Shown one piece after another: positions 24,034 through 32,151 of a stretch of DNA of 64,000 nucleotides; the stretch's first letter is position 1, and each line of letters starts with the position of its first letter. This stretch comes from Rhizobium mesosinicum. GTDB taxonomy: Bacteria; Pseudomonadota; Alphaproteobacteria; Rhizobiales; Rhizobiaceae. The position numbers were made by a program, and so were the translations under genes. The notes under the pieces are model-generated. The model searched no databases and was not told the DNA's origin. It saw only the letters and a program-made list of their open reading frames with translations. The stretch spans positions 1-64,000 of the forward strand of contig NZ_JAEUAK010000008.1 in NCBI RefSeq assembly GCF_019511345.1. Direction: 5' to 3'.

Positions 24034-25464
24034 GTGGAAAAGGCAGAAATCGGACTGATCGGCCTTGCCGTCATGGGTTCCAACCTGGCGCTCAACATCG
24101 CGGAAAAGGGCAACAAGATCGCGGTCTTCAACCGCACGTCTGAAAAAACGGACGAATTCTACGAGAGCGCCGGCGATCTGAAGAAGCAGATCATTCCCTG
24201 CAAGACGATCGAGGAGTTCGTCGAGGCGATCCGCCCGCCGCGCCCGATCATCATCATGATCAAGGCAGGCGATGCCGTGGACCAGCAGATGGAGGCCCTG
24301 CGCCCGCATCTGCAGAAGAACGACATCATGATCGATGCCGGCAATGCCAATTTCCGCGATACGGTCGCCCGCTTCGACCGTCTCAAGGATACCGGCCTGA
24401 CCTTCATCGGCATGGGTGTTTCCGGCGGTGAGGAAGGTGCGCGCCACGGCCCGTCGATCATGGTCGGCGGCACGGAAGATTCGTGGAAGCGCGTCGAGAA
24501 GGTGCTGACCTCGATTGCTGCTAAATATGATGGCGATCCCTGCGTCGCCTGGCTCGGCAATGACGGCGCCGGCCATTTCGTCAAGACGATCCACAACGGC
24601 ATCGAATATGCCGACATGCAGATGATCGCCGAAATCTACGGCATCCTGCGCGACGGCCTCGGCAAGAGCGCTTCGGAAATTTCCGGCATCTTCGGCGAGT
24701 GGAACAAGGGCCGCCTGAATTCCTACCTCATCGAAATCTCCGAGAAGGTTCTGGCCGCCACCGACCCGATCTCCAAGACGCCGATGGTCGATATGATCCT
24801 CGACAAGGCGGGCCAGAAGGGTACCGGCAAGTGGTCTGCGATCGAAGCGCAGAACATGGGCATTCCGGCAACCGGCATCGAAGCCGCCGTCGCCGCCCGC
24901 AGCCTGTCGTCGATGAAGGAACAGCGCGTCGCCGCCGAAAAGATATTCGGTGATCTCGGTGCCGCCTTCCCGATCGCCTATGGCCCCGAGTTCAACAAGG
25001 ATCTGGAACTGGCGCTGTTTGCCGGCAAGATCGGCGCCTATGCGCAGGGGTTCGCCGTGATGGCGGAAGCTTCCAAGGAGTTCAACTGGTCGCTGCCGAT
25101 GCCGACGATTGCGAAGATCTGGCGCGCCGGCTGCATCATCCGCTCGCAGTTCCTCGACGAGATCACCAAGGCGTTCACCGACGCGCCTGACGCGGCAAAT
25201 CTCATCGTCACGCCGGCCTTCTCGGCCATGGTCAAGGAATCGATCCCGGCGCTTCGCCGCGTCGTGACCGCCGCAATGTCCGCCGGCCTGCCGGTTCCGG
25301 CGCTGGCTTCGGCGCTCACCTATTTCGACGCCTACCGCCAGGGCCGCGGCACTGCCAACCTGATCCAGGCGCAGCGTGACTTCTTCGGCGCCCACGGCTT
25401 CGACCGCCTCGACGGCAAGGACTTCCACCACGGCCCCTGGGGCAGCGGTGCCTCGACCTTCTGA
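24034..25464 (+). CDS. gnd: 6-phosphogluconate dehydrogenase (decarboxylating)
   Basis: Converts 6-phosphogluconate to ribulose 5-phosphate with NADP reduction and CO2 release in the pentose phosphate pathway. At 476 residues it is the long Gnd form. Motifs: N-terminal dinucleotide-binding IGLIGLAVMGSNLALN (note A in place of the more usual G-hL-MG), GMGVSGGEEGARHGPSIMVGG, and GHFVKTIHNGIEYADMQ with the catalytic lysine and asparagine. The C-terminus LIQAQRDFFGAHGF is typical. The start is GTG at 24034 with GGAGG seven bases upstream. A strong terminator follows. Confidence 0.97.
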   Translation: MEKAEIGLIGLAVMGSNLALNIAEKGNKIAVFNRTSEKTDEFYESAGDLKKQIIPCKTIEEFVEAIRPPRPIIIMIKAGDAVDQQMEALRPHLQKNDIMIDAGNANFRDTVARFDRLKDTGLTFIGMGVSGGEEGARHGPSIMVGGTEDSWKRVEKVLTSIAAKYDGDPCVAWLGNDGAGHFVKTIHNGIEYADMQMIAEIYGILRDGLGKSASEISGIFGEWNKGRLNSYLIEISEKVLAATDPISKTPMVDMILDKAGQKGTGKWSAIEAQNMGIPATGIEAAVAARSLSSMKEQRVAAEKIFGDLGAAFPIAYGPEFNKDLELALFAGKIGAYAQGFAVMAEASKEFNWSLPMPTIAKIWRAGCIIRSQFLDEITKAFTDAPDAANLIVTPAFSAMVKESIPALRRVVTAAMSAGLPVPALASALTYFDAYRQGRGTANLIQAQRDFFGAHGFDRLDGKDFHHGPWGSGASTF

Positions 25465-25487
25465 GGTTTGTCAGGATAGAGATGAGG

Positions 25488-25515
25488 AGCCCGGTCGTTG
25501 TGCCGGGCTTTTTGT
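25488..25515 (+). terminator. Rho-independent terminator after gnd
   Basis: AGCCCGG (25488-25494) and CCGGGCT (25503-25509) form a perfect 7-bp stem with an 8-base loop, followed by TTTTTTG. Confidence 0.88.
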
Positions 25516-25546
25516 TACAGGTTGATGGCGAACGGGAGATTTTCAC

Positions 25547-25945
25547 ATGCTTCACCATGCATCCTTTGGAGTGACCGACATCGAGCTGGCGGCACGGTTC
25601 TACGATGCTGCGCTTGGCGCTCTCGGTTATGTCCGCGTCTGGGAAGATCTCCGCCCCGGCGAGACTGGACAGGCCGTCGGCTACGGCGTGCCCGGCGGTG
25701 GTGACAAGCTCGCGATCAAGTCGGTCGAGGCGGAGCAGGGTGCTCCGGGTGCGGGCTTTCACCTTGCCTTCGCCGCGCCGGACCGGCAGTCTGTCATCGA
25801 TTTTCATGCGGCGGCACTTACGCATGGTGGCGTCGACAATGGGGCACCGGGGCTGAGGCAGCATTATGGACCGCATTATTTCGCGGCTTTTGTGATCGAT
25901 CCGGACGGGTATCGGATTGAGGCGGTTTTTAATCTGGCGGTTTGA
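25547..25945 (+). CDS. VOC-family protein (glyoxalase-like)
   Basis: 132-residue single VOC module beginning MLHHASFGVTDIELAARFYDAALGALGY and ending HYFAAFVIDPDGYRIEAVFNLAV. The conserved His near the N-terminus and the Glu near the C-terminus (IEAVF) sit where glyoxalase-family metal ligands usually are. Members of this exact type are widespread in Rhizobiales as putative lyases or dioxygenases of unknown substrate. It has its own ribosome-binding site (GGGAG at 25530) and follows the gnd terminator. Confidence 0.9.
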   Translation: MLHHASFGVTDIELAARFYDAALGALGYVRVWEDLRPGETGQAVGYGVPGGGDKLAIKSVEAEQGAPGAGFHLAFAAPDRQSVIDFHAAALTHGGVDNGAPGLRQHYGPHYFAAFVIDPDGYRIEAVFNLAV

Positions 25946-25977
25946 CGAGAAGGTGTGCTCGCCTACACTGGCGCGTG

Positions 25978-26030
25978 AGGCTCCTCATCCAACCTTCAGG
26001 CACCTTCTTCCCGACGGTAGAAAGGGTCCG
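25978..26030. repeat. Decayed half copy of the RIME-like repeat
   Basis: CTCCTCATCC...CCTTCAGGCACCTTCTTCCC..GGTAGAAAGG corresponds to the right half of the element at 125-171 with several substitutions. It lies between two convergent genes and may act as a weak hairpin. Confidence 0.6.
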
Positions 26031-26065
26031 TGCTTGAACGCCAGCGTAGCGGCAGTCGCGGATGT

Positions 26066-27106
26066 TTACCGTCCCTCAGGCCATTCCGGCTTACTGATAC
26101 TCTGAAGCAGCTCCGCATCCACGCCGTCGATGCGTGCGATCACCTGCTTGGCCATCTCTCTGCCGGCGTGGCGCACGTCCTCATTAGCCGTGATGATCTC
26201 AGGGCGGATCCAGTTGAGGATCGGTGCCGATTGTTTCGAGACGAGGTCGACATCGTGACCGAGGCGTTTGCCGGCGGCTTCGATGCCGGCGTTGACGGCG
26301 ATGGTGGCGCTGCCGGCCGACGAGACGATGCCGTCGGGCGCGCCAGGGGAGCGCATCAGATGCTCCACGGCGTCGCGGATTTCGGCGAGCGGGGCGTCGA
26401 TATTGACGCGCAGCGGCACTTCCTCGGCGCCGTAATCATGCAGGCCGGTCTGAAAGCCGATGCGGGTATGGGTGTAATAGGTGAGCTTGCTCGGCGGCTG
26501 CAGGAGGGCGATCCGCCTGCGGCCTCTGGCGACCAGCTTCTGCACGGCCTGATGGGCGTAGGCCTCGTTGTCGAAGTCGTGGTAGGGGTGCACCAGCCCG
26601 GCATCGGTGCGGCCGTGAGTGGTAAAGGGCATGCCGCTTTCGGCGAGCAGGCGCACGCGCGGATCGTCAGGCTCGACGCGCGAGATGATGACGCCATCGG
26701 CCGAGCCCGTTTCCAGGATGTAGCGCACCGGCAGCATGGGGTCCTTGCTGTGCGAATGCGGGGTGACGACGATATGATAGGGCGTGCCGGTCAGCACTTC
26801 GGAAATGCCGAAGACCATCTGGCTGGAAAAGCCCATGATCTCCTCGTCGATGCTGAGGACGAGCGCAATGACATTGGTCTTGCCGGTTCTCAGGCGCACG
26901 CCGGCCCTGTTCGGCTGGTAGCCGAGCTGGCGGGCGACCATGCGCACCCGTTCCTTCGTTTCAGCGCCTATATCCGGTGCATCTTTCAGCGCTCGCGATA
27001 CGGTGGTCACGCCAAGGCCCGTCATGAAGGCGATCGTCTTCAATGTGGGGCGTTCGCGCGGAATCGAACCGGATGCCGCCCCGCCGAAATTTCCGTTGCT
27101 TTCCAT
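26066..27106 (-). CDS. LacI-family regulator of the adjacent sugar-uptake operon
   Basis: 346 residues. The N-terminal headpiece PTLKTIAFMTGLGVTTVSRALKDAPDIG is the LacI helix-turn-helix plus hinge, followed by RVRMVARQLGYQPNRAGVRLRTGKTNVIALVL and a periplasmic-binding-protein-like sensor domain (DGVIISRVEPDDPRV, ARGRRRIALLQPPS). ATG at 27106 (MESNGNF) is the likely start; the frame stays open about 80 codons further upstream but that region carries the operator. It is divergent from the ABC/glycosidase operon. A palindrome CTGTAACGATACAG lies between them. Confidence 0.92.
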   Translation of the reverse strand: MESNGNFGGAASGSIPRERPTLKTIAFMTGLGVTTVSRALKDAPDIGAETKERVRMVARQLGYQPNRAGVRLRTGKTNVIALVLSIDEEIMGFSSQMVFGISEVLTGTPYHIVVTPHSHSKDPMLPVRYILETGSADGVIISRVEPDDPRVRLLAESGMPFTTHGRTDAGLVHPYHDFDNEAYAHQAVQKLVARGRRRIALLQPPSKLTYYTHTRIGFQTGLHDYGAEEVPLRVNIDAPLAEIRDAVEHLMRSPGAPDGIVSSAGSATIAVNAGIEAAGKRLGHDVDLVSKQSAPILNWIRPEIITANEDVRHAGREMAKQVIARIDGVDAELLQSISKPEWPEGR

Positions 27107-27560
27107 CCCTCTAGGCCTGCCTCGCGCGATTTGCTTCGCCTTATAGAGGCTTTTTGGCAGGCTGTAAGTACGGCCGCACTCAAAAAGCTCTCCTCCCTGA
27201 GCGAAGTAATCTGTAACGATACAGTAGAAATGTCGAGCCCTTTTTCCTATCAGCGTTGCAGAGCGGTTCTCTCTGGTTGAATCGCCCTTTCGCGCTCCAT
27301 TTTTTGCGGTCGCGAAGCGCAGAAATGTTGAAATTATTAGATTAGTCAAAAATTAAGTCTTGGAAACAATGGCTTGTTGTCATGCTGCACATGCGAAACC
27401 CCTTGCTTACGCATTTCTTAAACAGCCAGGTTCGAGCGGCTGGCTGCCCTCATAGGATGTAATGACGGCTTTCGCGGAAAATTTTGCGAGCGGGCGGTTG
27501 CGCCGATAAATCGATTGCTCTAAGTTTTTCCGGCAACGTTTCAGTGAGGGAGGAGAACTC
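27107..27560. promoter_or_regulatory. Divergent control region between lacI-type gene and ABC operon
   Basis: 454 bases without a gene. It contains the operator-like palindrome at 27211-27224, an AT-rich stretch at 27300-27365 (the likely promoter zone), a GAACC/GGTTC-rich inverted repeat around 27427-27446 (AGGTTCGAGCGGCTGGCTG) and, near the binding-protein start, GGCAACGTTTCAG (27531-27543), which resembles a LacI-family half-site pair. The ribosome-binding site GGGAGGAG precedes 27561. Confidence 0.6.
27211..27224. promoter_or_regulatory. Candidate LacI-family operator
   Basis: CTGTAACGATACAG is an inverted repeat (CTGTA/TACAG) with the central CG typical of LacI-family sites. It lies 105 bases upstream of the regulator start. 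Confidence 0.6.
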
Positions 27561-28796
27561 ATGAATTCCCGTTTGTTGGCGGCCGTTCTTGCCGCTTCCG
27601 TATCCATTCCGTTTGGTGCCGCAAATGCTACCGATCTCGAAGTCACCCATTGGTGGACGTCGGGTGGTGAATCCGCGGCTGTCGCCGAGCTTGCAAAAGC
27701 ATTCGACGCCACCGGCAACCACTGGGTCGACGGCGCCATCGCCGGTTCCGGCGGTACTGCCCGTCCGATCATGATCAGCCGCATCACCGGTGGCGACCCG
27801 ATGGGTGCCACCCAGTTCAACCACGGCCGCCAAGCCGAAGAGCTGGTCCAGGCCGGCCTGATGCGCGACCTGACCGACGTGGCGACTGCCGAGCACTGGA
27901 AGGACATCATTCGTCCGTCGAGCCTGCTCGATTCCTGCACCATCGACGGCAAGATCTATTGCGCGCCGGTGAACATCCACTCCTGGCAGTGGCTCTGGCT
28001 TTCCAACGCCGCCTTCAAGAAGGCCGGCGTCGAAGTTCCGAAAAACTGGGACGAGTTCGTTGCTGCCGCTCCGGCTCTGGAAAAGGCGGGCATCATTCCT
28101 CTCGCCGTCGGCGGTCAGCCCTGGCAGGCGACGGGCGCCTTCGACGTGCTGATGGTTGCCGTTGCTGGCAAGGATACCTTCAACAAAGTCTTCAAGGACA
28201 AGGATGCGGAAGTTGCCGCAGGCCCCGAGATCGCCAAGGTCTTCAAGGCTGCCGACGATGCCCGCCGCATGTCCAAGGGCAGCAATGTCCAGGACTGGAA
28301 CCAGGCCACCAACCTCGTCATCACGGGCAAGGCCGGCGGCCAGATCATGGGCGACTGGGCACAGGGCGAATTCGCACTTGCAGGTCAGAAGGCCGGCACC
28401 GACTATACCTGCCTGCCTGGCCTCGGCGTGAACGAGATCATCTCGACCGGCGGCGACGCCTTCTACTTCCCGCTCCTGAAGGACGAGGAAAAGTCCAAGG
28501 CTCAGGCCGTGCTCGCCAAGACCCTGCTCGATCCGAAGACCCAGGTTGCGTTCAACCTGAAGAAGGGCTCTCTGCCGGTTCGTGCCGACGTCGATCTCGC
28601 CGCCGCCAACGACTGCATGAAGAAGGGTCTCGACATCCTCGCGAAGGGCAACGTGATCCAGGGTACCGACCAGCTGCTTTCGGCAGACAGCCAGAAACAG
28701 AAGGAAGATCTCTTCTCCGAATTCTTCGCCAATCCGTCGATGACGCCGGAAGCTGCGCAGAAGCGTTTCGCCGAGATCATCGCTTCGGCTGATTGA
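27561..28796 (+). CDS. Sugar ABC transporter substrate-binding protein (family 1)
   Basis: Periplasmic binding protein of 411 residues with a signal peptide (MNSRLLAAVLAASVSIPFGAANA) and the mature start TDLEVTHWWTSGGESAAV. The WWTSGGE segment and NHGRQAEELVQAGLMRDLTDVA, HSWQWLWLSNAAF and ITGKAGGQIMGDWAQGEFA blocks match the glucose/mannose binding proteins of GtsA type. It delivers ligand to the permeases encoded downstream. Given the mannosidase and xylosidase of this locus, the ligand may be a short manno- or xylo-oligosaccharide rather than glucose. A stable hairpin follows, as often seen after binding-protein genes. Confidence 0.94.
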   Translation: MNSRLLAAVLAASVSIPFGAANATDLEVTHWWTSGGESAAVAELAKAFDATGNHWVDGAIAGSGGTARPIMISRITGGDPMGATQFNHGRQAEELVQAGLMRDLTDVATAEHWKDIIRPSSLLDSCTIDGKIYCAPVNIHSWQWLWLSNAAFKKAGVEVPKNWDEFVAAAPALEKAGIIPLAVGGQPWQATGAFDVLMVAVAGKDTFNKVFKDKDAEVAAGPEIAKVFKAADDARRMSKGSNVQDWNQATNLVITGKAGGQIMGDWAQGEFALAGQKAGTDYTCLPGLGVNEIISTGGDAFYFPLLKDEEKSKAQAVLAKTLLDPKTQVAFNLKKGSLPVRADVDLAAANDCMKKGLDILAKGNVIQGTDQLLSADSQKQKEDLFSEFFANPSMTPEAAQKRFAEIIASAD

Positions 28797-28816
28797 TCGA
28801 TAGATTCGCTGCCTTC

Positions 28817-28848
28817 GCGATCCGGCTTCGCAAGAGCCGGATCGCTTT
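28817..28848 (+). terminator. Intra-operon hairpin after the binding-protein gene
   Basis: GCGATCCGGCT (28817-28827) is the exact complement of AGCCGGATCGC (28834-28844), followed by TTTCGG. It probably stabilises the 5' mRNA or ends part of the transcripts, giving an excess of binding protein over permease. Confidence 0.6.
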
Positions 28849-28965
28849 CGGACAAACGTCCTGATGGCGGCGTCTCTCGGCGCCCTGGGAAGTCCGGGGC
28901 AGGGACGGCAGACGGTGCCATGCCGTTCGCCACGGGTCGCGGTTGCGATTTGAGGAGAAGAATTC

Positions 28966-29871
28966 ATGACGGGGCAAGCGCAAGCAGGCCGGCCAGTTAA
29001 ATTACTGCGCAATCTCAATGCCAAGATTGCATCCATACCGATGATCCTGACAGCGCTGGTGATCTTTGTCGGCGGCACGTTATGGACGGTCGTTTATTCC
29101 TTCACCAATTCAAAGCTGCTTCCACGATTGAGCTTCGTCGGTCTCGACCAGTATCACCGTCTCTGGGCGGCGCCCCGCTGGGTGACGGCGATCGAGAACC
29201 TGGCCGTTTACGGCATTCTCTCCCTGATCTTCAGCCTGGTCATTGGTTTCGTGCTCGCTGCGCTGATGGATCAGAAGATCCGTTTCGAAAACACCTTCCG
29301 CACCATCTTCCTCTACCCCTTCGCGCTGTCCTTCATCGTGACGGGCCTCGTCTGGCAGTGGGTTCTGAACCCGGAGTTCGGCATTCAGTCGGTGGTGCGC
29401 TCGCTCGGCTGGACGAGCTTTACCTTCAATCCGCTCTATACGCCCGAAATCGTCATCTACGGCATTCTGATCGCGGCGCTGTGGCAGGGAACAGGCCTCG
29501 TGATGTGCCTGATGCTTGCCGGCCTGCGCGGCATCGACGAGGATATCTGGAAGGCTGCGCGCGTCGACGGAATCCCGATGTGGAAGACCTACCTCCTCGT
29601 CGTCATTCCGATGATGCGGCCGGTTTTCATCACGACGATCGTGATCATCGCTTCCGGTATCGTCAAGGTCTACGACCTCGTCGTGGCGCAGACATCGGGC
29701 GGTCCCGGTATCTCGTCGGAAGTGCCTGCAAAATACGTCTACGACTATATGTTCCAGGCGCAGAACCTGGGTCAGGGCTTCGCCGCATCGACGATGATGC
29801 TCGTTACGGTCGCGATCATTGTCGTTCCCTGGGCCTATCTGGAATTCGGAGGAGGGCGCAAGCGTGGCTAA
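28966..29871 (+). CDS. Sugar ABC transporter permease 1 (MalF/UgpA type)
   Basis: 301-residue inner-membrane permease with six predicted membrane segments. The cytoplasmic EAA loop is EDIWKAARVDGIPMWKTYLLVVIPMMRPVF (about 196-225), the docking site for the ATPase. The N-terminal region NAKIASIPMILTALVIFVGGTLWTVVYSFTNSKLLP is typical of the GtsB-like group. ATG at 28966 follows GAGGAGAAG. Its last eight bases overlap the next permease gene, whose ribosome-binding site lies in this coding region. Confidence 0.94.
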   Translation: MTGQAQAGRPVKLLRNLNAKIASIPMILTALVIFVGGTLWTVVYSFTNSKLLPRLSFVGLDQYHRLWAAPRWVTAIENLAVYGILSLIFSLVIGFVLAALMDQKIRFENTFRTIFLYPFALSFIVTGLVWQWVLNPEFGIQSVVRSLGWTSFTFNPLYTPEIVIYGILIAALWQGTGLVMCLMLAGLRGIDEDIWKAARVDGIPMWKTYLLVVIPMMRPVFITTIVIIASGIVKVYDLVVAQTSGGPGISSEVPAKYVYDYMFQAQNLGQGFAASTMMLVTVAIIVVPWAYLEFGGGRKRG

Positions 29872-30808
29872 TATAGGAACTCTCAACACCACCGCCGCCG
29901 GTATCGATGCGGTCTCGTCGAGGCTCGGCGATGGCCCGAGCGGCCCGAAGCCGCGCCCGGCGCTGTCGCCACGCAACATCATGCTCTACGGTACGCTGAT
30001 CGTTGCGGCGCTCTACTATCTGCTTCCGCTCTATGTGATGGTCGTGACGTCGCTGAAGGGCATGCCGGAAATCCGTCTCGGCAACATATTCTCGCCGCCG
30101 ATGGAGATCACTTTCGAACCCTGGGTGAAAGCCTGGGCCGAGGCATGCACCGGGCTCAACTGCGACGGCCTGTCGCGCGGGTTCTGGAATTCGGTGCGCA
30201 TTACCGTGCCGTCGGTCATCATCTCGATCGCCATCGCCTCCGTGAACGGCTATGCGCTCGCAAACTGGCGCTTCAAGGGATCCGAACTCTTCTTCTCGAT
30301 TCTGATCATCGGGGCGTTCATTCCCTATCAGGTAATGATCTATCCAATCGTCATCATCCTGCGCGAAATCGGCATCTACGGCACGCTGACCGGTCTCGTC
30401 ATCGTCCATTCGATCTTCGGAATGCCGATCCTGACGCTGCTCTTCCGCAACTATTTCGTCTCGCTGCCGGAGGAACTGTTCAAGGCGGCGCGTGTCGATG
30501 GGGCGGGCTTCTGGCAGATCTTCCTGAAGATCATGCTGCCCATGTCGCTGCCGATCTTCGTCGTCGCGATGATCCTGCAGGTGACCGGTATCTGGAACGA
30601 CTTCCTGTTCGGCGTGGTCTTCACCCGGCCCGACACCTATCCGATGACCGTGCAGCTCAACAACATCGTCAATTCCGTCCAGGGCGTGAAGGAATATAAC
30701 GTCAACATGGCAGCAACCATCCTCACCGGTCTGGTGCCGCTGATCGTCTATTTCGTCTCCGGACGGCTTTTCGTCCGCGGCATTGCCGCCGGCGCAGTGA
30801 AGGGTTGA
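29864..30808 (+). CDS. Sugar ABC transporter permease 2 (MalG/UgpE type)
   Basis: 314-residue partner permease. It has a first membrane segment near 45-65 (MLYGTLIVAALYYLLPLYVMVVTSLKG) and the EAA loop EELFKAARVDGAGFWQIFLKIMLPMSLPIF. A periplasmic loop with the cysteine pair CTGLNC is typical of this glucose/mannose-type subgroup. The start is GTG at 29864, preceded by GGAGGAGGG; an ATG at 29819 is in frame but lies inside the upstream gene without a ribosome-binding site. The stop is four bases before the ATPase gene. Confidence 0.94.
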   Translation: MANIGTLNTTAAGIDAVSSRLGDGPSGPKPRPALSPRNIMLYGTLIVAALYYLLPLYVMVVTSLKGMPEIRLGNIFSPPMEITFEPWVKAWAEACTGLNCDGLSRGFWNSVRITVPSVIISIAIASVNGYALANWRFKGSELFFSILIIGAFIPYQVMIYPIVIILREIGIYGTLTGLVIVHSIFGMPILTLLFRNYFVSLPEELFKAARVDGAGFWQIFLKIMLPMSLPIFVVAMILQVTGIWNDFLFGVVFTRPDTYPMTVQLNNIVNSVQGVKEYNVNMAATILTGLVPLIVYFVSGRLFVRGIAAGAVKG

Positions 30809-30812
30809 TCAC

Positions 30813-31919
30813 ATGAACATGAATTCAACTGTCTCCAATTCCAGTGTCTCCATCAAGGATCTGTCGCTGAACTTCGGATCGGTGAGCGTGCTCAAGGATC
30901 TCAACCTCGACATCAACGACGGCGAATTCCTGGTGCTGCTCGGCTCGTCGGGCTGCGGCAAGTCGACCTTGCTGAATTGCATCGCCGGCCTGCTCGATGC
31001 GTCGGAAGGGCAGATCTTCATCAAGGGCAAGAACGTCACCTGGGAAGAGCCGAAGGACCGCGGTATCGGCATGGTCTTCCAGTCCTATGCGCTCTATCCT
31101 CAAATGACCGTCGAGAAGAACCTCTCCTTCGGCCTTCGCGTCGCCAAGGTGCCGCAGGCCGAAATCGACAAGCGCGTGGCGCGCGCAGCGGAGATCCTGC
31201 AGATCCAGCCGCTCCTGAAGCGCAAGCCGGCCGAGCTTTCAGGCGGTCAGCGCCAGCGTGTGGCGATCGGCCGAGCCCTGGTTCGCGATGTCGATGTCTT
31301 CCTGTTCGACGAGCCGCTTTCCAACCTAGACGCCAAGCTGCGCTCGGAGCTGCGCGTCGAGATCAAGCGCCTGCACCAGTCGCTGCAGAACACGATGATC
31401 TACGTCACGCACGATCAGATCGAGGCGCTGACGCTGGCCGACCGCATCGCCATCATGAAGAGCGGCATCATTCAGCAGCTCGACGATCCGACGACGATCT
31501 ACAATCGGCCGCGCAACCTCTTCGTCGCCGGCTTCATCGGCTCGCCGTCGATGAATTTCCTGCGCGGCGAACTGGTCAGCACGGGCGACGGGATGGCCTT
31601 TACGGCCAACGGCGTCAACTTCTCGCTTGCCGGCTACGACGCCGGTGAAACGCTGCAGCCCGGCCGCAAGGTGGTGCTCGGCGTTCGCCCCGAGCATATC
31701 AAGGTCAACGAGAATACGGGCGGCGAAGAACATGATGCCACCGTCGATATCGAGGAACCCATGGGCGCGGATAATCTTCTGTGGCTGAAACATGCCGGCC
31801 ACACGATGTCCGTCCGCGTCAACGGCGCGCGCCGCTTCAATGTCGGGGCCAAGGTAAAGCTCAATTTCGACATGTCGCTCGCTTCACTTTTCGACGCGAC
31901 GACGGAAAACCGCATCTGA
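30813..31919 (+). CDS. Sugar ABC transporter ATP-binding protein (UgpC/MalK type)
   Basis: 368-residue ATPase energising the import. Walker A is GSSGCGKST (about residues 46-54), the signature motif is LSGGQRQRVAIGRALVRD, Walker B is VFLFDEPLSNLD, and the switch histidine is in YVTHDQ. The C-terminal TOBE/MalK regulatory domain is present (FIGSPSMNFLRG; VVLGVRPEHIKV). ATG at 30813 and ATG at 30819 are both possible. MalK-type ATPases of this group can be shared between several sugar importers. Confidence 0.95.
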   Translation: MNMNSTVSNSSVSIKDLSLNFGSVSVLKDLNLDINDGEFLVLLGSSGCGKSTLLNCIAGLLDASEGQIFIKGKNVTWEEPKDRGIGMVFQSYALYPQMTVEKNLSFGLRVAKVPQAEIDKRVARAAEILQIQPLLKRKPAELSGGQRQRVAIGRALVRDVDVFLFDEPLSNLDAKLRSELRVEIKRLHQSLQNTMIYVTHDQIEALTLADRIAIMKSGIIQQLDDPTTIYNRPRNLFVAGFIGSPSMNFLRGELVSTGDGMAFTANGVNFSLAGYDAGETLQPGRKVVLGVRPEHIKVNENTGGEEHDATVDIEEPMGADNLLWLKHAGHTMSVRVNGARRFNVGAKVKLNFDMSLASLFDATTENRI

Positions 31920-32151
31920 AGCCTTGGCCACAGGCGGATGAAGGCGAGGGTGTGACACCTTCGCCTGAGCCCGCCGGCGTGAACCGGCCAGGCGGCAACG
32001 CAGAATGAAAAGACCATCCTCTCCCCACCGGCCTGTCTTGGTTCATGGGGAGGGGCAGGGTGCGGGCTCTGCCTGCACCGGCGGGGACATCCTCAGTCCC
32101 GGCTCAATCATCAGGAGGGCGCCGTCCCTCGTCCAAGATCGAGATCAAGCA
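31920..32151. other. Intergenic region between ATPase and mannosidase genes, with hairpin
   Basis: An inverted repeat at 31942-31966 (AGGCGAGGGTG / CACCTTCGCCT, one G-T pair) follows the ATPase gene but has no T-tract. The rest is GC-rich, with CCTCTCCCC and GGGGAGGGGC segments (32018-32057) that can also pair. No gene is supported; the mannosidase frame is open here by chance. Confidence 0.5.
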
